38,861 nt of DNA from Chara braunii (lineage: Eukaryota > Streptophyta > Charophyceae > Charales > Characeae). Positions within the stretch are counted from its first letter, which is position 1, and every line of letters starts with the position of its first letter. Shown in pieces: positions 1-10,319 of this stretch. Location: positions 546,631 through 585,491 of the forward strand of contig BFEA01000342.1 in assembly GCA_003427395.1 (NCBI GenBank), in the 5' to 3' direction. A model generated the notes under the pieces. The model saw nothing but the letters and a program-made list of their open reading frames with translations. It ran no database searches and was not told the origin of the DNA. The position numbers were made by a program, and so were the translations under genes.

Positions 1-458
1 TCTTCGAGTTGACGCAGGTATTGTACACAGGTAAGTTGGGGAACTAGGGATCGAGCCCTGGGATCTGCCTCAGCTACCACGAATTGGTGAATACCGTTTC
101 ATCATTCCCTCGATAGTTTAAACTTCATCACCTATAAATGGTCTTTACTAAGCGACGTTTCCGTCGCTCTACATCAAGATAATAATAGAAACTTCATAAG
201 ACTTTAATAGATACTACGTATAATCAATCAAGAAACCATTCAGAACGAAGCCGGAGAGTTTTTACCAACATAACGAATGACACTCTTTGTCGTTCGCTAT
301 CCACACAGAAATTAGGATTCTTACGAAATTCCCATGTGAAAGCAACACTTACGATACTGAACAATTCAAGAAACATTCGGAACACAACTGAAATTCTCAC
401 ATCAACATTCAACAATAAAACTGGAGTTTAATCTTCAGAAGTCTTACAATTCACTCAT
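1..458. other. AT-rich non-coding DNA
   Basis: No convincing gene or RNA. Short open frames on both strands have no recognisable domain and no codon signature. It precedes a minisatellite and is probably intergenic or decayed repeat sequence. Confidence 0.5.
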
Positions 459-545
459 TTGACAAGATCATTCCCCTGTAGGTCTTTTGACAGGATCATC
501 CCCCTGCAGGTCCTTTCACAGGATCATCCCCTTGCAGGTCTCTGA
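459..545. repeat. Three-copy 28-29 bp tandem repeat
   Basis: Three successive units begin near 459, 488 and 517. Each carries a version of CAGGATCATCCCCCTGCAGG followed by TC(T/C)TT. A related CTTTCACAGG plus CCCCCTG segment recurs inside the 160-bp unit further right, so this looks like the edge of the same minisatellite family. Confidence 0.8.
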
Positions 546-639
546 AAATGAAACAGTCACATCACAACTCAAACAATTTTTCAATTCAACGAACGTTCTG
601 ATTAAGACAAGTTCCTTGTCACAGAACTATTCCCCAATT

Positions 640-1430
640 TATTGATAGGAATGATTCCCCAGTTGCTGATGGGATTAACCTCCCAGTCCATTGATGAGAA
701 CGAGTCCCAAGTTGCTGATGGAAGTCACTCCCCAGTCTGCTGATGGGAACCAATCCACTGTGTACTGATGGGAATTACTTTCCAGCTTTCTGATGGGAAC
801 GACTCCCCAATTGCTGATGGGAATGACCTCCCAGTTTACCGATGGGAACAAGTCCCCAGTTGCTGATGGAAGCCACTCCCCAGTCTACTTATGGGAACCG
901 CTCCCCAGTCCACTAATAAAATCGAGTTGTGAGATCATCCTGTTATAGGTCTTTCACAGGCTTAACCCCCTGCAGGTCTTTCATTCCATCCAATATGGAA
1001 ATAACTCCCCAGTTGCTGATGGGAATCACCTCCCAGTCCACTGATGGGAACAAGTCCCCAGTAGTTGATGGAAGTCACTCCCAGTCTACTGATGGGAGTC
1101 AATCCATGGTCTTTCACAGGCTTAACCCCCTGTGGGTCTCTCATTCCATCAATATGGAAATGACTTCCAGGTTGCTGATGGGAATGACCTCCCTGTCTAC
1201 TGATGGGAACAAGTCCCCAGTTGCTGGTGGAAGCCACTCCCCAGTCTGCTGATGGGAGTCAATTCATGGTCTTTCACAGGCTTAACCCCCTGTGGGTATT
1301 TCATTCCATCAATATGGAAATGACTCCCCTGTTGCTGATGGGAATGACCTCCCAGTCTACTGATGGGAACAAGTCCCCAGTTGTTGATGGAAGCCACTCC
1401 CCAATCTGCTGATGGGAGTCAATCCTCTTT
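640..1430. repeat. Minisatellite of about 23-26 bp degenerate units
   Basis: The region is built of units like GTTGCTGATGGGAA followed by a short variable stretch and CTCCCCA or CTCCCAG, repeated without interruption. Variation is mostly single substitutions. Open frames run through it on both strands (for example 929-1252 plus and 962-1237 minus), but these only reflect the absence of stop codons in the unit. They should not be read as genes. Confidence 0.85.
948..1427. repeat. 160-bp higher-order repeat, three copies
   Basis: The marker GGTCTTTCACAGGCTTAACC starts at 948, 1108 and 1268, giving an exact 160-bp spacing twice. Within each copy come the CCCCCTG(C/T)(A/G)GG segment, an ATTCCATC(A)AATATGGAAAT segment and four or five of the short GCTGATGGGAA units. 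An exact period above a divergent short unit implies recent unequal exchange or slippage at the 160-bp level. Confidence 0.85.
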
Positions 1431-1995
1431 TTGATAATCATTCCTCAGTAGTCGCCATAACATTTCATAATATTCATCCTAAAATAAATGAGATCCAATT
1501 GGGACCAGGTCTTGATTGCGATTCAAACTTCTTCACAATCCATCCAAATTTCAGTGCCTCCATTCATTAATCTGTCACATGTAGAGTAGAACAACCTTAC
1601 CTTCTACAACCAAGGCTGGCTAGACCCTGGTTATAGGGGCACAGTGATTATGCCTGACACAAGGAGAGGTAGCCACTTTTCCCCTCGCAGCAACCATAGT
1701 CGACTACCTACAAATTCACAATTTCTCAACAACTTACATTCAACCAAATACTCACAACAACAAAACAAATGCTTTCACATGGAATTTCATAGTGATCCTT
1801 ACCGTATATTCTTCTTCCATAATAAACTGATCGGATAATTTTTAAATAGATAATAGAATGAACATATCAAATCTGACAGAATTCTCGTGTTCAACCTTGA
1901 GTTGATGTAATTAATCTCACAAAAAAGTGTTTTGAGTTCATAATCAACTCACGAATTGAAATCATAATTTCGACAATCTATTTTTTTTTAACCGT
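1431..1995. other. Non-coding DNA next to a gag remnant
   Basis: No gene recognised. It lies downstream of the minus-strand gag fragment. No protease, reverse transcriptase or integrase motif is found in the minus-strand frames, so the element, if once complete, has lost its pol region here or was a gag-only derivative. Confidence 0.5.
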
Positions 1996-2880
1996 CTATC
2001 CCTTGCATCTACTTGGAGTGTGTCCGGTACTACCACATCTCTTACAGGTAATATTCTTCCAATAGGATCTCCCTTTCTTTACTCGCTGGTCTCGTTCATT
2101 TCGAGACGCTGACTCGCAATCTTGAGTAGTTGACATTGAAGAATTATCCAACTGATCTCCCTCATTGTCCTTATCTCGCTCACATTCGTCCTCCAAAGGA
2201 CGTTCTATCCTTGTTTTCTGATACTCATGACTACAATCGTCCTTTTCTTTTTCCAGTATTCCTCTTATTTCTGAGAGATTTGTCACAAGATCTGAATTTC
2301 TCTTTCGCTTGTCAACTCAATACTCTTTCTCAATTTTTTGTAAGCGAAGCTGTAATCGAAGAGTCTGGTCAAATATTCGACTAAATTCTCGGACAATAAA
2401 ATTTGACCGAATTCTTTCCCAATTGAATTTACTGCTTTCTCCTCGGGTAAGCAAACACAGCTCCCCTTCAGAAAATTTCTCAAGAAAAGCAAGACACTTT
2501 TGTCTATTTGTCAACCCCTGAATTCGACGAGCTACCTGTTCAAATTCAGCCAGAAACTTTTCCTTTACTACATATGCATCTCGCTCTACATTCCTCAAGT
2601 CCTCAATTGTTGTTACTGTATCGCCTAACCAAAATTCGTTCAACATGGCATCGCGAAAATGAGGCCACACTAATGAAGTCTTAATTATTCGTTGAACTAT
2701 ACTCACGAGATCTTTGTCGACATATCTAAGAACTCGCCTCAACATGTGAGGCTCATCCCAATTGTTGATGGATGCAAGTTGCTCAAACTTTTCAAGGAAA
2801 GTAGAAACAAAATTCCCGTCGAAGAGAGGGACGTCTATTCTTAGCAGACTTTCCCTTTCCACATCCCTCTGTTCTAAAGC
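1996..2880 (-). pseudogene. Retrotransposon Gag remnant with CCHC zinc knuckle
   Basis: One minus-strand frame encodes about 290 residues. The N-terminal two thirds (2880-2320) resembles a retrotransposon capsid/Gag domain: it opens with a VPLFDGNF-type segment, then FEQLASI, then a tryptophan-phenylalanine (WPHF) and NEFW region, and ends in basic helices. The C-terminus (2040-1996) has a nucleic-acid-binding zinc knuckle, CKRCGSTGHTPSRC, which fits C-X2-C-X4-H-X4-C. The frame is interrupted by one in-frame TGA at 2319-2317, after KIEKEY, and continues in the same frame to a stop at 1998-1996. A TAG at 2883-2881 closes it upstream, and no ATG start lies in the open part. Gag would coat element RNA in cytoplasmic particles. 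I infer a decayed LTR-retrotransposon copy; the family is unassigned. Confidence 0.72.
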
Positions 2881-3079
2881 CTAGTTATTACAATCATATC
2901 TTCATGATGATGACTTTTGCTTTCTTCCCTTTTCTCTCCTTCGGGCGGTTTCGAGAATTTGACAATTATCAATTTCTCGAACTCGTTTCAGGTTCCAGAA
3001 GCGCGTAGAAGATGTCCAACCTCAACCTTCAATTCTTCAATCACAAATCCCAAAATGAAAAGGAACTTGTGATTGAGAA
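2881..3079. other. Non-coding spacer between gag remnant and repeat module
   Basis: Nothing recognisable. It contains a short imperfect inverted repeat around 2950-2985 (TTTCGAGAATTTGACAATTA then TCAATTTCTCGAA). It could hold the end of a long terminal repeat, but I cannot place one. Confidence 0.4.
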
Positions 3080-3530
3080 CGGCGCATAAGTAATCCCGCG
3101 AGCCGCCGAGACGGTCGCGGTCGCGTGGTCCCTTCACCGCTCTAGCCCAGTGCGCCAGTTGTACATCCCGCGGTCCCCTACGACAGGACAGGTTCCCGCG
3201 GGGCATAAGCTTGCTTCCCTAAGGGGTTGTCACCACCCTTAGGTGCGTATCCCTATCGAGCTGCCGACCCACGTGCGAAAGCTTTTAAATGCAGTTGCAG
3301 AGGTGGGTCAACCGTGGGCGTTTTGCTCGTTCGCTGTAGTACAGGTACGCGCGATTAAACGCCTATTGAACCCGGATGTCGTCCGTTCCTTAGGGCACTG
3401 ATCTCCTAAGTACGAATCATACGCCGGTCGACTAGAAAGGTGTCAACCTAGTATGAAAACCCCAATATCCTAGTCCCTTTGGTCACCGGTGTCGAGCGCA
3501 TCGGTCCAAAGCATTAGCGTTGCGAAAGCC
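3080..3530. repeat. Arm-end repeat module, copy 1 (direct)
   Basis: Diverged direct copy of the module at about 3966-4510 and inverted copy of 31200-31600. Shared landmarks in order are CCCCTACGACAGGACAGG, the GTTGTCACCA loop, TTGCAGAGGTGG, CTCGTTCGCTGTAG, GTACGCGCG, CGCCGGTCGACTAG and CCTAGTCCCTT. Around 3217-3242 the arms CCTAAGGG and CCCTTAGG pair across the GTTGTCACCA loop. The same loop in the other copies has different flanking arms that also pair. No coding capacity. Confidence 0.8.
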
Positions 3531-3959
3531 TGAAAGACCTGTAAAAATTCAACGACCCCGCTGCCTTTGAAGAGACGCATGTCGTTAAAAGTTCCTCCCG
3601 TCATTTTATTGCCCTGCAAAAGGCGTAAGCTATATTAATGATCGAATTATCTGGTTAATAATTTAACAATTATTGAAACAATCTGAAGTTTCACTTGCAA
3701 GTATTATGCTTAACCATCAATGGAAACATGCCACAGATGTTCAATCATCTATCAATGAACCTTACAAATTGTTGTGAATGGAAGTCACAATAACAGTTTA
3801 TGAAACTAAAAGTCATTATCAAAATGACTTTTTAAAGCTAGACTTCCCCCACGAGTCTAAGATAAAAGTTGGTACCAGATGTACTACAATATAGGGTACA
3901 AGAAGGCGTTACCCTTCTTTTCCCTATAGAGGTCAGAGTTACTAACCTTTCTCTTAGCC
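3531..3959. other. AT-rich spacer between two module copies
   Basis: No gene. An A+T-rich stretch separates two direct copies of the GC-rich arm-end module, spaced about 880-980 bp apart. I see no clear repeat within it. Confidence 0.5.
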
Positions 3960-3965
3960 AAGTAT

Positions 3966-4510
3966 TTGGCAGGACTTGTCGCGGAGAGCGTTTGCCGCTC
4001 GAGCCGAGTGCGCCAGCCGTACCTCTCGCGAGCCCCTACGACAGGACAGGGTCACGCGAGGCACCGCTTACCTCCACCTGCGGGAGTTGTCACCATCCCT
4101 TTGGTGGGCGTATCCCCGCCGAGCTACTTAACCACATGCGAAGGCTTTTCGTATGCAATTGCAGAGGTGGTCCAGCCGAGGGCGTTTCTCGTTCGCTGTA
4201 GCATAGGGGGTACGCGCGGTTGAATGCCCAAAAATCGAACCCGCATGCGAATCGAGGCACTGGGGGCTGAACTCCCAAACGGGACTCGGCGCCGGTCGAC
4301 TAGGACTCATCACGCACACCATGCGTTACGCCACAACACTCACACTTACCGACGCATAACACATGGAACCACACACAATAACTCCACAAACAATACCACG
4401 ACACAACAACAGTCCTAGTCCCTTCAGTATCTGACCCATAACGTTATGCCGCGAGAATCAGATAGGTACCGTGCGCTGGACTTCCGTATAAGTGTCGAGC
4501 GAGCGCATGG
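3966..4510. repeat. Arm-end repeat module, copy 2
   Basis: Best-preserved copy of the arm-end module. The GTTGTCACCA loop at about 4088-4097 is flanked by GGGA and TCCC, then by CACC and GGTG across a symmetric 3x3 internal loop. A second hairpin pairs CATGCGAA with TTCGTATG across GGCTT at about 4135-4156. The stretch 4310-4410 is a simple CA/ACA-rich insert (ACACAACACTCACAC-like) that corresponds to the T/GT-rich run at 31204-31240 in the inverted copy. Confidence 0.8.
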
Positions 4511-5180
4511 CCTCCTCATATCAACCAGCCATGCGGGTATACGCGAGCACTCGCGCTGATGGGGTACCACATGGCACTCGTAGCCTTGCGGCCCTTGATA
4601 ATCTTGAGGGTCACGTTCGAGACTCAAGTGTCGGCTGACAGGCGCTTTGAGGGGTAATCTCTCGACGCCGGACAACCGCCATGTGCGGTTGAAGCCCACA
4701 CCCCCTTCTGCACCCTGTGCAGAGGGGTTGAGTAGACAGCTTTAGGGCTGTCGTGGTAGCCAAAATCAAGGGGTTTGACTTTGACGGCTGCCAGGGACTA
4801 CAACGTCCAACAAGAAACTAAAAAAGGAGAACAACCACCGAAAAGGAGAGACTCCGCTCGACCCATAACTTTCTGCAGCGGAAGTCGGTAACTGTCTTGC
4901 GCAAGTTTTAGTATAAGATCGCGCAGACGCAGGTCCTACCCATATCGATCCGGAATGCAGTCCTACGCGATTAGCTCCGATGATGGCGCACTATATGGCG
5001 CCCATTCCCAAATGGCCTTATCTGAGCCGTGGGGTCGCCTTCGACGCTCAGGCGTCGGCTGAAGTGCGCGCTAAGGGGAACAACCCTTTAGCGAGCACAA
5101 AACCGGCCTGAGGGCCTTACCATCTTCTGCACCCTGAGGTGTCCCTAAGGGCGAGGGGTAAGATGGTCCCTAAGGCAGGA
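4424..5180. repeat. Two diverged sub-repeats within left arm
   Basis: About 4600-4745 and 5030-5180 are related: each runs TTCGA, an inverted repeat ending GTCGGCTGA, a run ending AACAACC-like, then CTTCTGCACCCTG and a GAGGGGT motif. In the second copy CGACGC pairs with GCGTCG across TCAG. In the right-arm equivalent (about 30980) CGACAC pairs with GTGTCG across TTGA. The block ATCAAGGGGTTTGACTTTGA near 4767 matches the right arm near 30790 in reverse complement. Confidence 0.7.
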
Positions 5181-5504
5181 AGGAATTCGGAGCGGTGGTG
5201 AGTTGTCTGGTGCATCACCAGTGACACGCTAACCCTTCCGCCCGAAACTTTAGCGTTCCACCAAAATAAATCCCAACAAGGAAAAGAAATGAGTACCTTT
5301 AACGCTTATCAGAGAAAACCCCTTTAGTGTTAGGTCCGGGACCTGGGTCGTCCTGGGCGAGAACCATCGTATTCCAGGCTCAGGGCTAATGTCCGACCAA
5401 GAATTCTTCAAGAAAAGTAGAGGGGGTCATCCCCTCCCTTCTATTCATCCCAACCCTTGATTAGGTCCTTAGTACGCGGGCACTTCAGGCCAGGCTAATA
5501 CCCC

Positions 5505-5560
5505 GCACAGGTACATATATATACGTACATCTATATATATATATATAGGGGAATATAGGG
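5505..5560. repeat. AT dinucleotide microsatellite
   Basis: Runs of TATATATA interrupted by CGTACATC, then GGGGAATA given twice. Simple-sequence repeat inside the left arm, absent from the matching part of the right arm, so it arose after the copies separated. Confidence 0.8.
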
Positions 5561-5569
5561 GAATAGATA

Positions 5570-6560
5570 TGTGACGATCACATCTCACAATCACAATGGG
5601 ACTCATCATAGCCATACACATATGTGAGATCGCAGGCAGTCCAATCCAATAATTCGAGCCACAGACCACACCTGCAATCACATCAAAGAGTCAAACAAAA
5701 GTCCACGCACTACGCAGAGTCAACTCCAACCAATCTCCATACTCATACCCCTTTGCTTTAGCCATGCAAGCCCCAACCTCTTGCCGACCAACCATAATTA
5801 AATACTCAGTACCTTTGTTAAATGGCCATTCAATAAAAGTCCGGGTGAAATCTTAACAAAAGAATAAAATCACCAGGGCTAAAGCCTTTTTAGGTTGAGT
5901 ATTGAGAGTGAATTGGGGTTGACTCGTAAATCGACGAATCGGCAACCGACCTGTTATCAGTGATAATAGAAGAATGATCCTTTTGTAGGAATAGCCCGAT
6001 CAGATCAAGCCTTCAAGCGAAACACGGAAACCTGCATCACAGTACAGGCCAAAGGAGAGTACTCCCTAAGTCGTAGCCTAGCTCCTCTACTAACCTTAGG
6101 GTCAACTCTCCTTGCTAGTACCACGTCACTGAGTATCTCCTCTATCCAGGTTAAACCTGCGAAGTAGCTCCCAGCTGAAAAATATTCTAACTCCTCAAAT
6201 TCTACGAAATTTCGGCAGCGTTTCTCGCAGGAAAAATGCATTTTCAGAATTTCTACAAGCTCAAAAAATGACTAACTCTTTCAGATTTGTAGAAATTTCG
6301 GCAGCGCTTCCCGAAGGAACAGGAGGCTGTCAAGATTTATACAGAGCTGAAAAGACAGAAAGACAAAGCAAGCTACACTTGGGATTATCTTCCGACACCT
6401 GTTTGATGGCTCAGGATCAATGACAGCCAGCACGACCTCTAAATGAGACTGTGGGTTAGCATTGATCCTAACTCATAGCAGGGTCTGTCCTATCTTCATC
6501 CCAATTTTTCCCTCCCATCATCCATCTTATCTACCTATGGCTCCAGCACTCGGCGAGCGT
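5570..6560. repeat. Left-arm blocks colinear with 29510-30500
   Basis: Conserved words include CAAGCCCCAACC, TACTCAGT, GGCCATT, GGTTGAG, CGGCAACCGGCCTGTTATCAG-type sequence (5950-5965, ending in GTTATCAGTGATAA), CAGTACAG and ATGGATGATGGGAGG. The GTTATCAGTGATAA palindrome at about 5953-5966 is kept in the other arm near 30101. Within it, a unit containing GAAATTTCGGCAGCG is present twice (about 6207 and 6294). Confidence 0.75.
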
Positions 6561-6719
6561 CTAAAACAACTAACCTAATGAAAAGACACCCCCAAGTGAG
6601 AGCCCACAAGCATGCATAAACAAACATCTATCACAATTCCACATTAATTTGCCCAAGTAGTTCGTTAGATCATTCAGTCCTTTCCCCTTTATAACCCCCC
6701 TCACTTATGGCATAGGATC

Positions 6720-7960
6720 AGACAAGGCCCTAACTTAAGGGTATGTCCAACCTGCCTAAGTAAACAAGTAAAGGTACATACAACTGGACTGCCCTAACTT
6801 AAGGGTAGGCCCAACACCACATGAACTCGACATAAAGCATATGACCAGACCGCCCTAACTTAAGGGTACGCCTGGCTTCTGCTTAACTGACGACATGAAG
6901 CATAAACTAGACTGCCCTAACTTAAGGGTATGCCTAGTCAGCTCATAGACAAAGTTACGTAGGGCATAGGATCAGGCTGCCCCAACCTAGGGGTGTGCCT
7001 AACCTGCATAAAACAAACACGAACGACGAATGGTCAGACCGCCCTAACTTAAGGGTACGTCCAACCTAGATAACAACAACGACAAGAGCGTATCACTAGG
7101 CCGCCCTAACTTAAGGGTACGCCAAGCTAGCTTAAACATGTTTAGGTACATAAGACAATATGACCAGGCCGCCCTAACTTAAGGGTACACCGGACCTGCC
7201 TAAACAAAGTACAAACGACGTATGACTAAGCCGCCCTAACTTAAGGATACGCTTAGTCTCCGTAACGACAATATATGAGAACAACCATTGATAACCTTTT
7301 ACAAACTTAGTACGTTTCTCTCTTATTAGGCAGATGATCAGACCTACCCAACTTAGGGAGACATCCAATCCTGCCTTGTGTTTAGAAGGGAAAATAAAAC
7401 AAGTTTATACTAACTCTCTGACTCCTTTGTATTATCACGAGCATAAGACTGAACCGCCCTAACTTAAGGGTACGCTCAGCTTGCGCAGGTTACCTCCAGT
7501 ATATTTTTCATTCGCCTCTCTTCTCATTTTGTTCTACCTGACTTATTGACTGACTTTCCCAACTTAGGGCGCCCGGTTTGCTAGATGGTATGGATTCTTA
7601 TAACATATATCAAAATTCTATACTTTGGTTGACTTTTATGTTCATGGCTTATGACTGAGTCGCCCTAACTTAAGGGTACGCTCAGCCTTATACCTGTGTC
7701 CCCCTCAGAAGAAAACACACACAAAACTGGGTCCACGCAACTTAGAGTATTCCCAGCTCTGTTTTCAGCAACCCCAAAAAGAAACAGCAGGATTTTTAGC
7801 CTTCCCAACTTAGGGTGCCCATCCTCCTGTTCAGAAACCCCCAAAGAAACAGCGATTGGACCGTCCAACTTAGGATAGGCCCAACCCTCAAAGATCATAC
7901 AGTCAACCTAGCAAACATAAATAAAACACAGCCCTAAGCCCACATCAACTTAGAGGAGCT
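6720..7960. repeat. Left hairpin array with CCCT-AACTTA-AGGG cores
   Basis: About 17 units carry a core of CCCT, AACTTA, AGGG. They sit near 6731, 6794, 6855, 6917, 6983, 7045, 7107, 7175 and 7237 (62-68 bp apart), then more widely to 7947. Outside the core, flanking arms pair and differ between units: CCAG with CTGG (6845-6875), ACTAG with CTAGT (6906-6938), ACTAAGC with GCTTAGT (7225-7257), CTGA with TCAG (7449-7479), CTGAG with CTCAG (7655-7685). The intervening 35-40 bp also resemble each other. The right arm holds an equivalent array in reverse orientation. No coding potential. Confidence 0.85.
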
Positions 7961-8232
7961 CAGCCTTGGGTTGACCCGGTTAAACGCATGCAAATTACCT
8001 TTCCCCCACCTTCCCCCCAATTCCTTTCGTCTGAATTCACTCAAGTGTATCTGAACTCTCATATATATTTGTTCATTTAGCCTTTCACAATGCAGGTCCT
8101 GACATACATAACAAAATAAAACGTAATATCTTACCATAGTTACATTTAGATACCCAGGGGATAACAATTAGGGGAAGGGATCACACGCGTCAGACGAGAT
8201 AATACCTGAAATTCCCTGCCTCCATAACCCTG

Positions 8233-8480
8233 CCTGGGCTTCGGCAGAGCTCCCGCAATCGGTGGGGCGAACCTCCCACAGAGGCCTTGGCGCGGTCCTA
8301 CGGGTTGCAATCTCGCCTGCCGCCTTCCTCTCGTAAGTTCAGACTAGACTTAGACTGAGAAAGATAGAAGTAGAAATGTTCAGTCTCTCGAGATACAGGA
8401 GAGGTGCGCTCAACCTCACTGGAGAGGGCCTTGTTACCTTGATACGCTCGAGGGCCCCGCAATGATGGCCAATATTGCAG
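8233..8480. repeat. Most conserved arm block
   Basis: Reverse complement of about 26990-27233. It includes an exact 20-base match, GCGGTCCTACGGGTTGCAAT, to positions 27157-27176, and colinear words GGCTTCGGCAGAGCTCCCGC, CTCGTAA, AGACTAGACTTA, CTCTCGAGATACA and GAGGGCCCCGCAATG. It is the best anchor for measuring divergence between the arms. Confidence 0.85.
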
Positions 8481-10319
8481 CAGACGATTCTTGGTTCACA
8501 GCCTAAGTGCAGGATCCCAGCCCTCTGGTGATCCCCCTAGCAGCAGCAGTCCTGTCGTAGAAAGGAACAACTATGGTACACTGATGCAATAACTCAGCAG
8601 TGCTCCGCCAATGCGCAGCCTGCAACTGCAGTCCCCAAAAATTAGTCACGATACAGCCGCTGCAGCAGTATCACACGACAGGCACAACAGTGATCCATGG
8701 TGGGGAGCAGCGCCCTGCTTCGCAGTAGCACCCCAGGTAGCAGTTAGCGTAGTCACAACCTTCCCCGCTGCAGTTGTTGTCGAGTACTCGGCAAGCTGAA
8801 CGACCAACAACAGAAGCCGTCCGCTTCCACTGAGCAGCCACTCTCATCCTTAAAGGCCGAGTGCCCCTCTCAATATCCGCAAGGATCCTCAACCTACCAA
8901 TCCTTGCTAAGTTTGGATAACACGAGTCTCGCGAAGGCCATACAAGTGGGCTCCCCCTTTTCTCCGCCATTTACCATGCTAGTCTGCTCCTTTCTCCTTA
9001 CCCATAGCCCCTGTCTTGTCCGAGGCGAGACAAACGCAGCGAGTCAAAACACACTGCCCACAACAGCCGTGCTCAGTACTAAGCTCAGCAGCACTGTTCA
9101 GTAGCAGTGCCCAATAAGGAGCAGTGCCTTTCACAGCAGCGGCGCACAACAAAAGTTACCACTCCTCGATAGGAGTACGGAGCTTGCCTCCCGCAAGCTC
9201 AAGGTACAGGTCTACAGTGCTGTCCACCCAGGCTCAGCAAGTGTAATGGCCGCCTCACACCCCCTCAATCGCAGCAATATAGCAGCATTGACCGGTAACT
9301 GATCAACAACAGCAACCAGAATCGCTTCCTCCGGAATCTGGCCAGGTGCATGCCAAGTAAGTGTCCAACCTTCCTCTCATGACTCCCTCTCTCTTTTGCT
9401 CAACTCCGTTTCAAAAGTCACGAAGTTGAATAACATCAAGGCAGTCGGAACACCACTCGTTACTGAATGTGAGAAAGTGAAAACGACTCTCCTACTGAGA
9501 CATGGGGGGATGTGTTGTCAATGAACACGAGCACCAGGATGAGCAATCCGGAATCTACGACACCCAATACGAACAGCCCCTGGACCGTTGAGTAGCACCT
9601 CAATTCCATCGACCCATGACCGCTATTACGACAAATGCCGTACAAACGCATCATGACAAGGATACTAGAGTGGCCTATGGGGCGAGGAGCCCGCGATCCT
9701 GCTCCACCACTGCGCTACATAATCCCACTCGCCGTTTTCTGATATGGCTGGCAGCATGACGAGGCGGGAAGGGTTGCGCTTCCTTGCCCGAACTGGTAAG
9801 AACCAACAGCGGGCGGGATGAGGACGGCTAGCACCGGCAACTGCAGAATAGCCTAGCAGTATTGTGATTGCGACCCGATGCCTAACTCCTAGACATGGTG
9901 AGGAGCGCGATCATTAGGATGGTCGTTCAGGGGGCATGACCGTCTAGATAACGGAGATGATCGTGAAAGGGGTGAGCAACGACACGTGGGAACGGGATAC
10001 CGGCCGGATGACTGCGATACCCAGGAAGGGGGTAACCAGGGCCCACAACACGACTCTCGCTTGAATCGTGAGTGCGAGTGAGAGCAACACCAGTGAAGCA
10101 ACTTGACGAAGGGCATAGTGGATAAGGCCTGCCGCACTTCTCAGAAAAAGCAGTGTGCAAAAAAAAAAAAAAAAGGGAAATGAATCTTCCCCTAGAACAC
10201 GGAGAGATGCATTGCTAGGTTCGCCTTTCCCCCTGCACGCAGCCCCACACGCCTGTACCGGCAAGGCTACTGCACCATTGTCGATTCTAATGCCTCCATT
10301 CAACTTGCAGCTTCCCAGA
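8481..10319. other. Inner part of left arm, non-coding
   Basis: CAGCAG-rich, low-identity sequence. A short block at 9340-9400 (CAAGTAAGTGTCCAACCTTC and GACTCCCTCTCTCTTTT) matches 25640-25700 in reverse. An A17 run lies at about 10159-10175. Open frames here, including one of 119 residues on the minus strand at 9944-10303, show no domain I recognise. The inner end of the arm cannot be fixed by eye. Confidence 0.5.

Larger units (their letters stand above)
3960..10300. repeat. Left arm: long non-coding repeat, inverted relative of 24.4-31.6 kb
   Basis: Blocks in this segment reappear in reverse complement and in reverse order on the right side of the window. Matched pairs are 3966-4300 with 31260-31600, 4424-4830 with 30770-31200, 5570-5870 with 30185-30500, 5880-6350 with 29690-30180, 6410-6560 with 29510-29640, the hairpin arrays, 8233-8480 with 26990-27233, and 9340-9400 with 25640-25700. 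The copies are clearly diverged, with many substitutions and indels. No open frame has a recognisable domain. Candidates are very long LTRs, or two independent insertions of one large non-autonomous element in opposite orientation. I recall, without being able to check, that oligos resembling AAATTTCGGCAGCGCTTCC occur in long LTRs of plant chromoviruses. Confidence 0.75.

Noticed and set aside
40-70. tRNA gene suggested by GGGATCGAGCCC near 50
   Set aside because: No A box at the right distance and no cloverleaf can be drawn.
929-1412. Repetitive Ser/Gly-rich proteins
   Set aside because: Both strands are open across a minisatellite, and frames break at unit indels.
6720-7260. CRISPR-like array (about 25-bp repeat, 37-40 bp spacers)
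   Set aside because: The spacers resemble one another, flanking stems extend into them, no cas genes are near and the sequence is eukaryotic. It is a degenerate tandem hairpin repeat.
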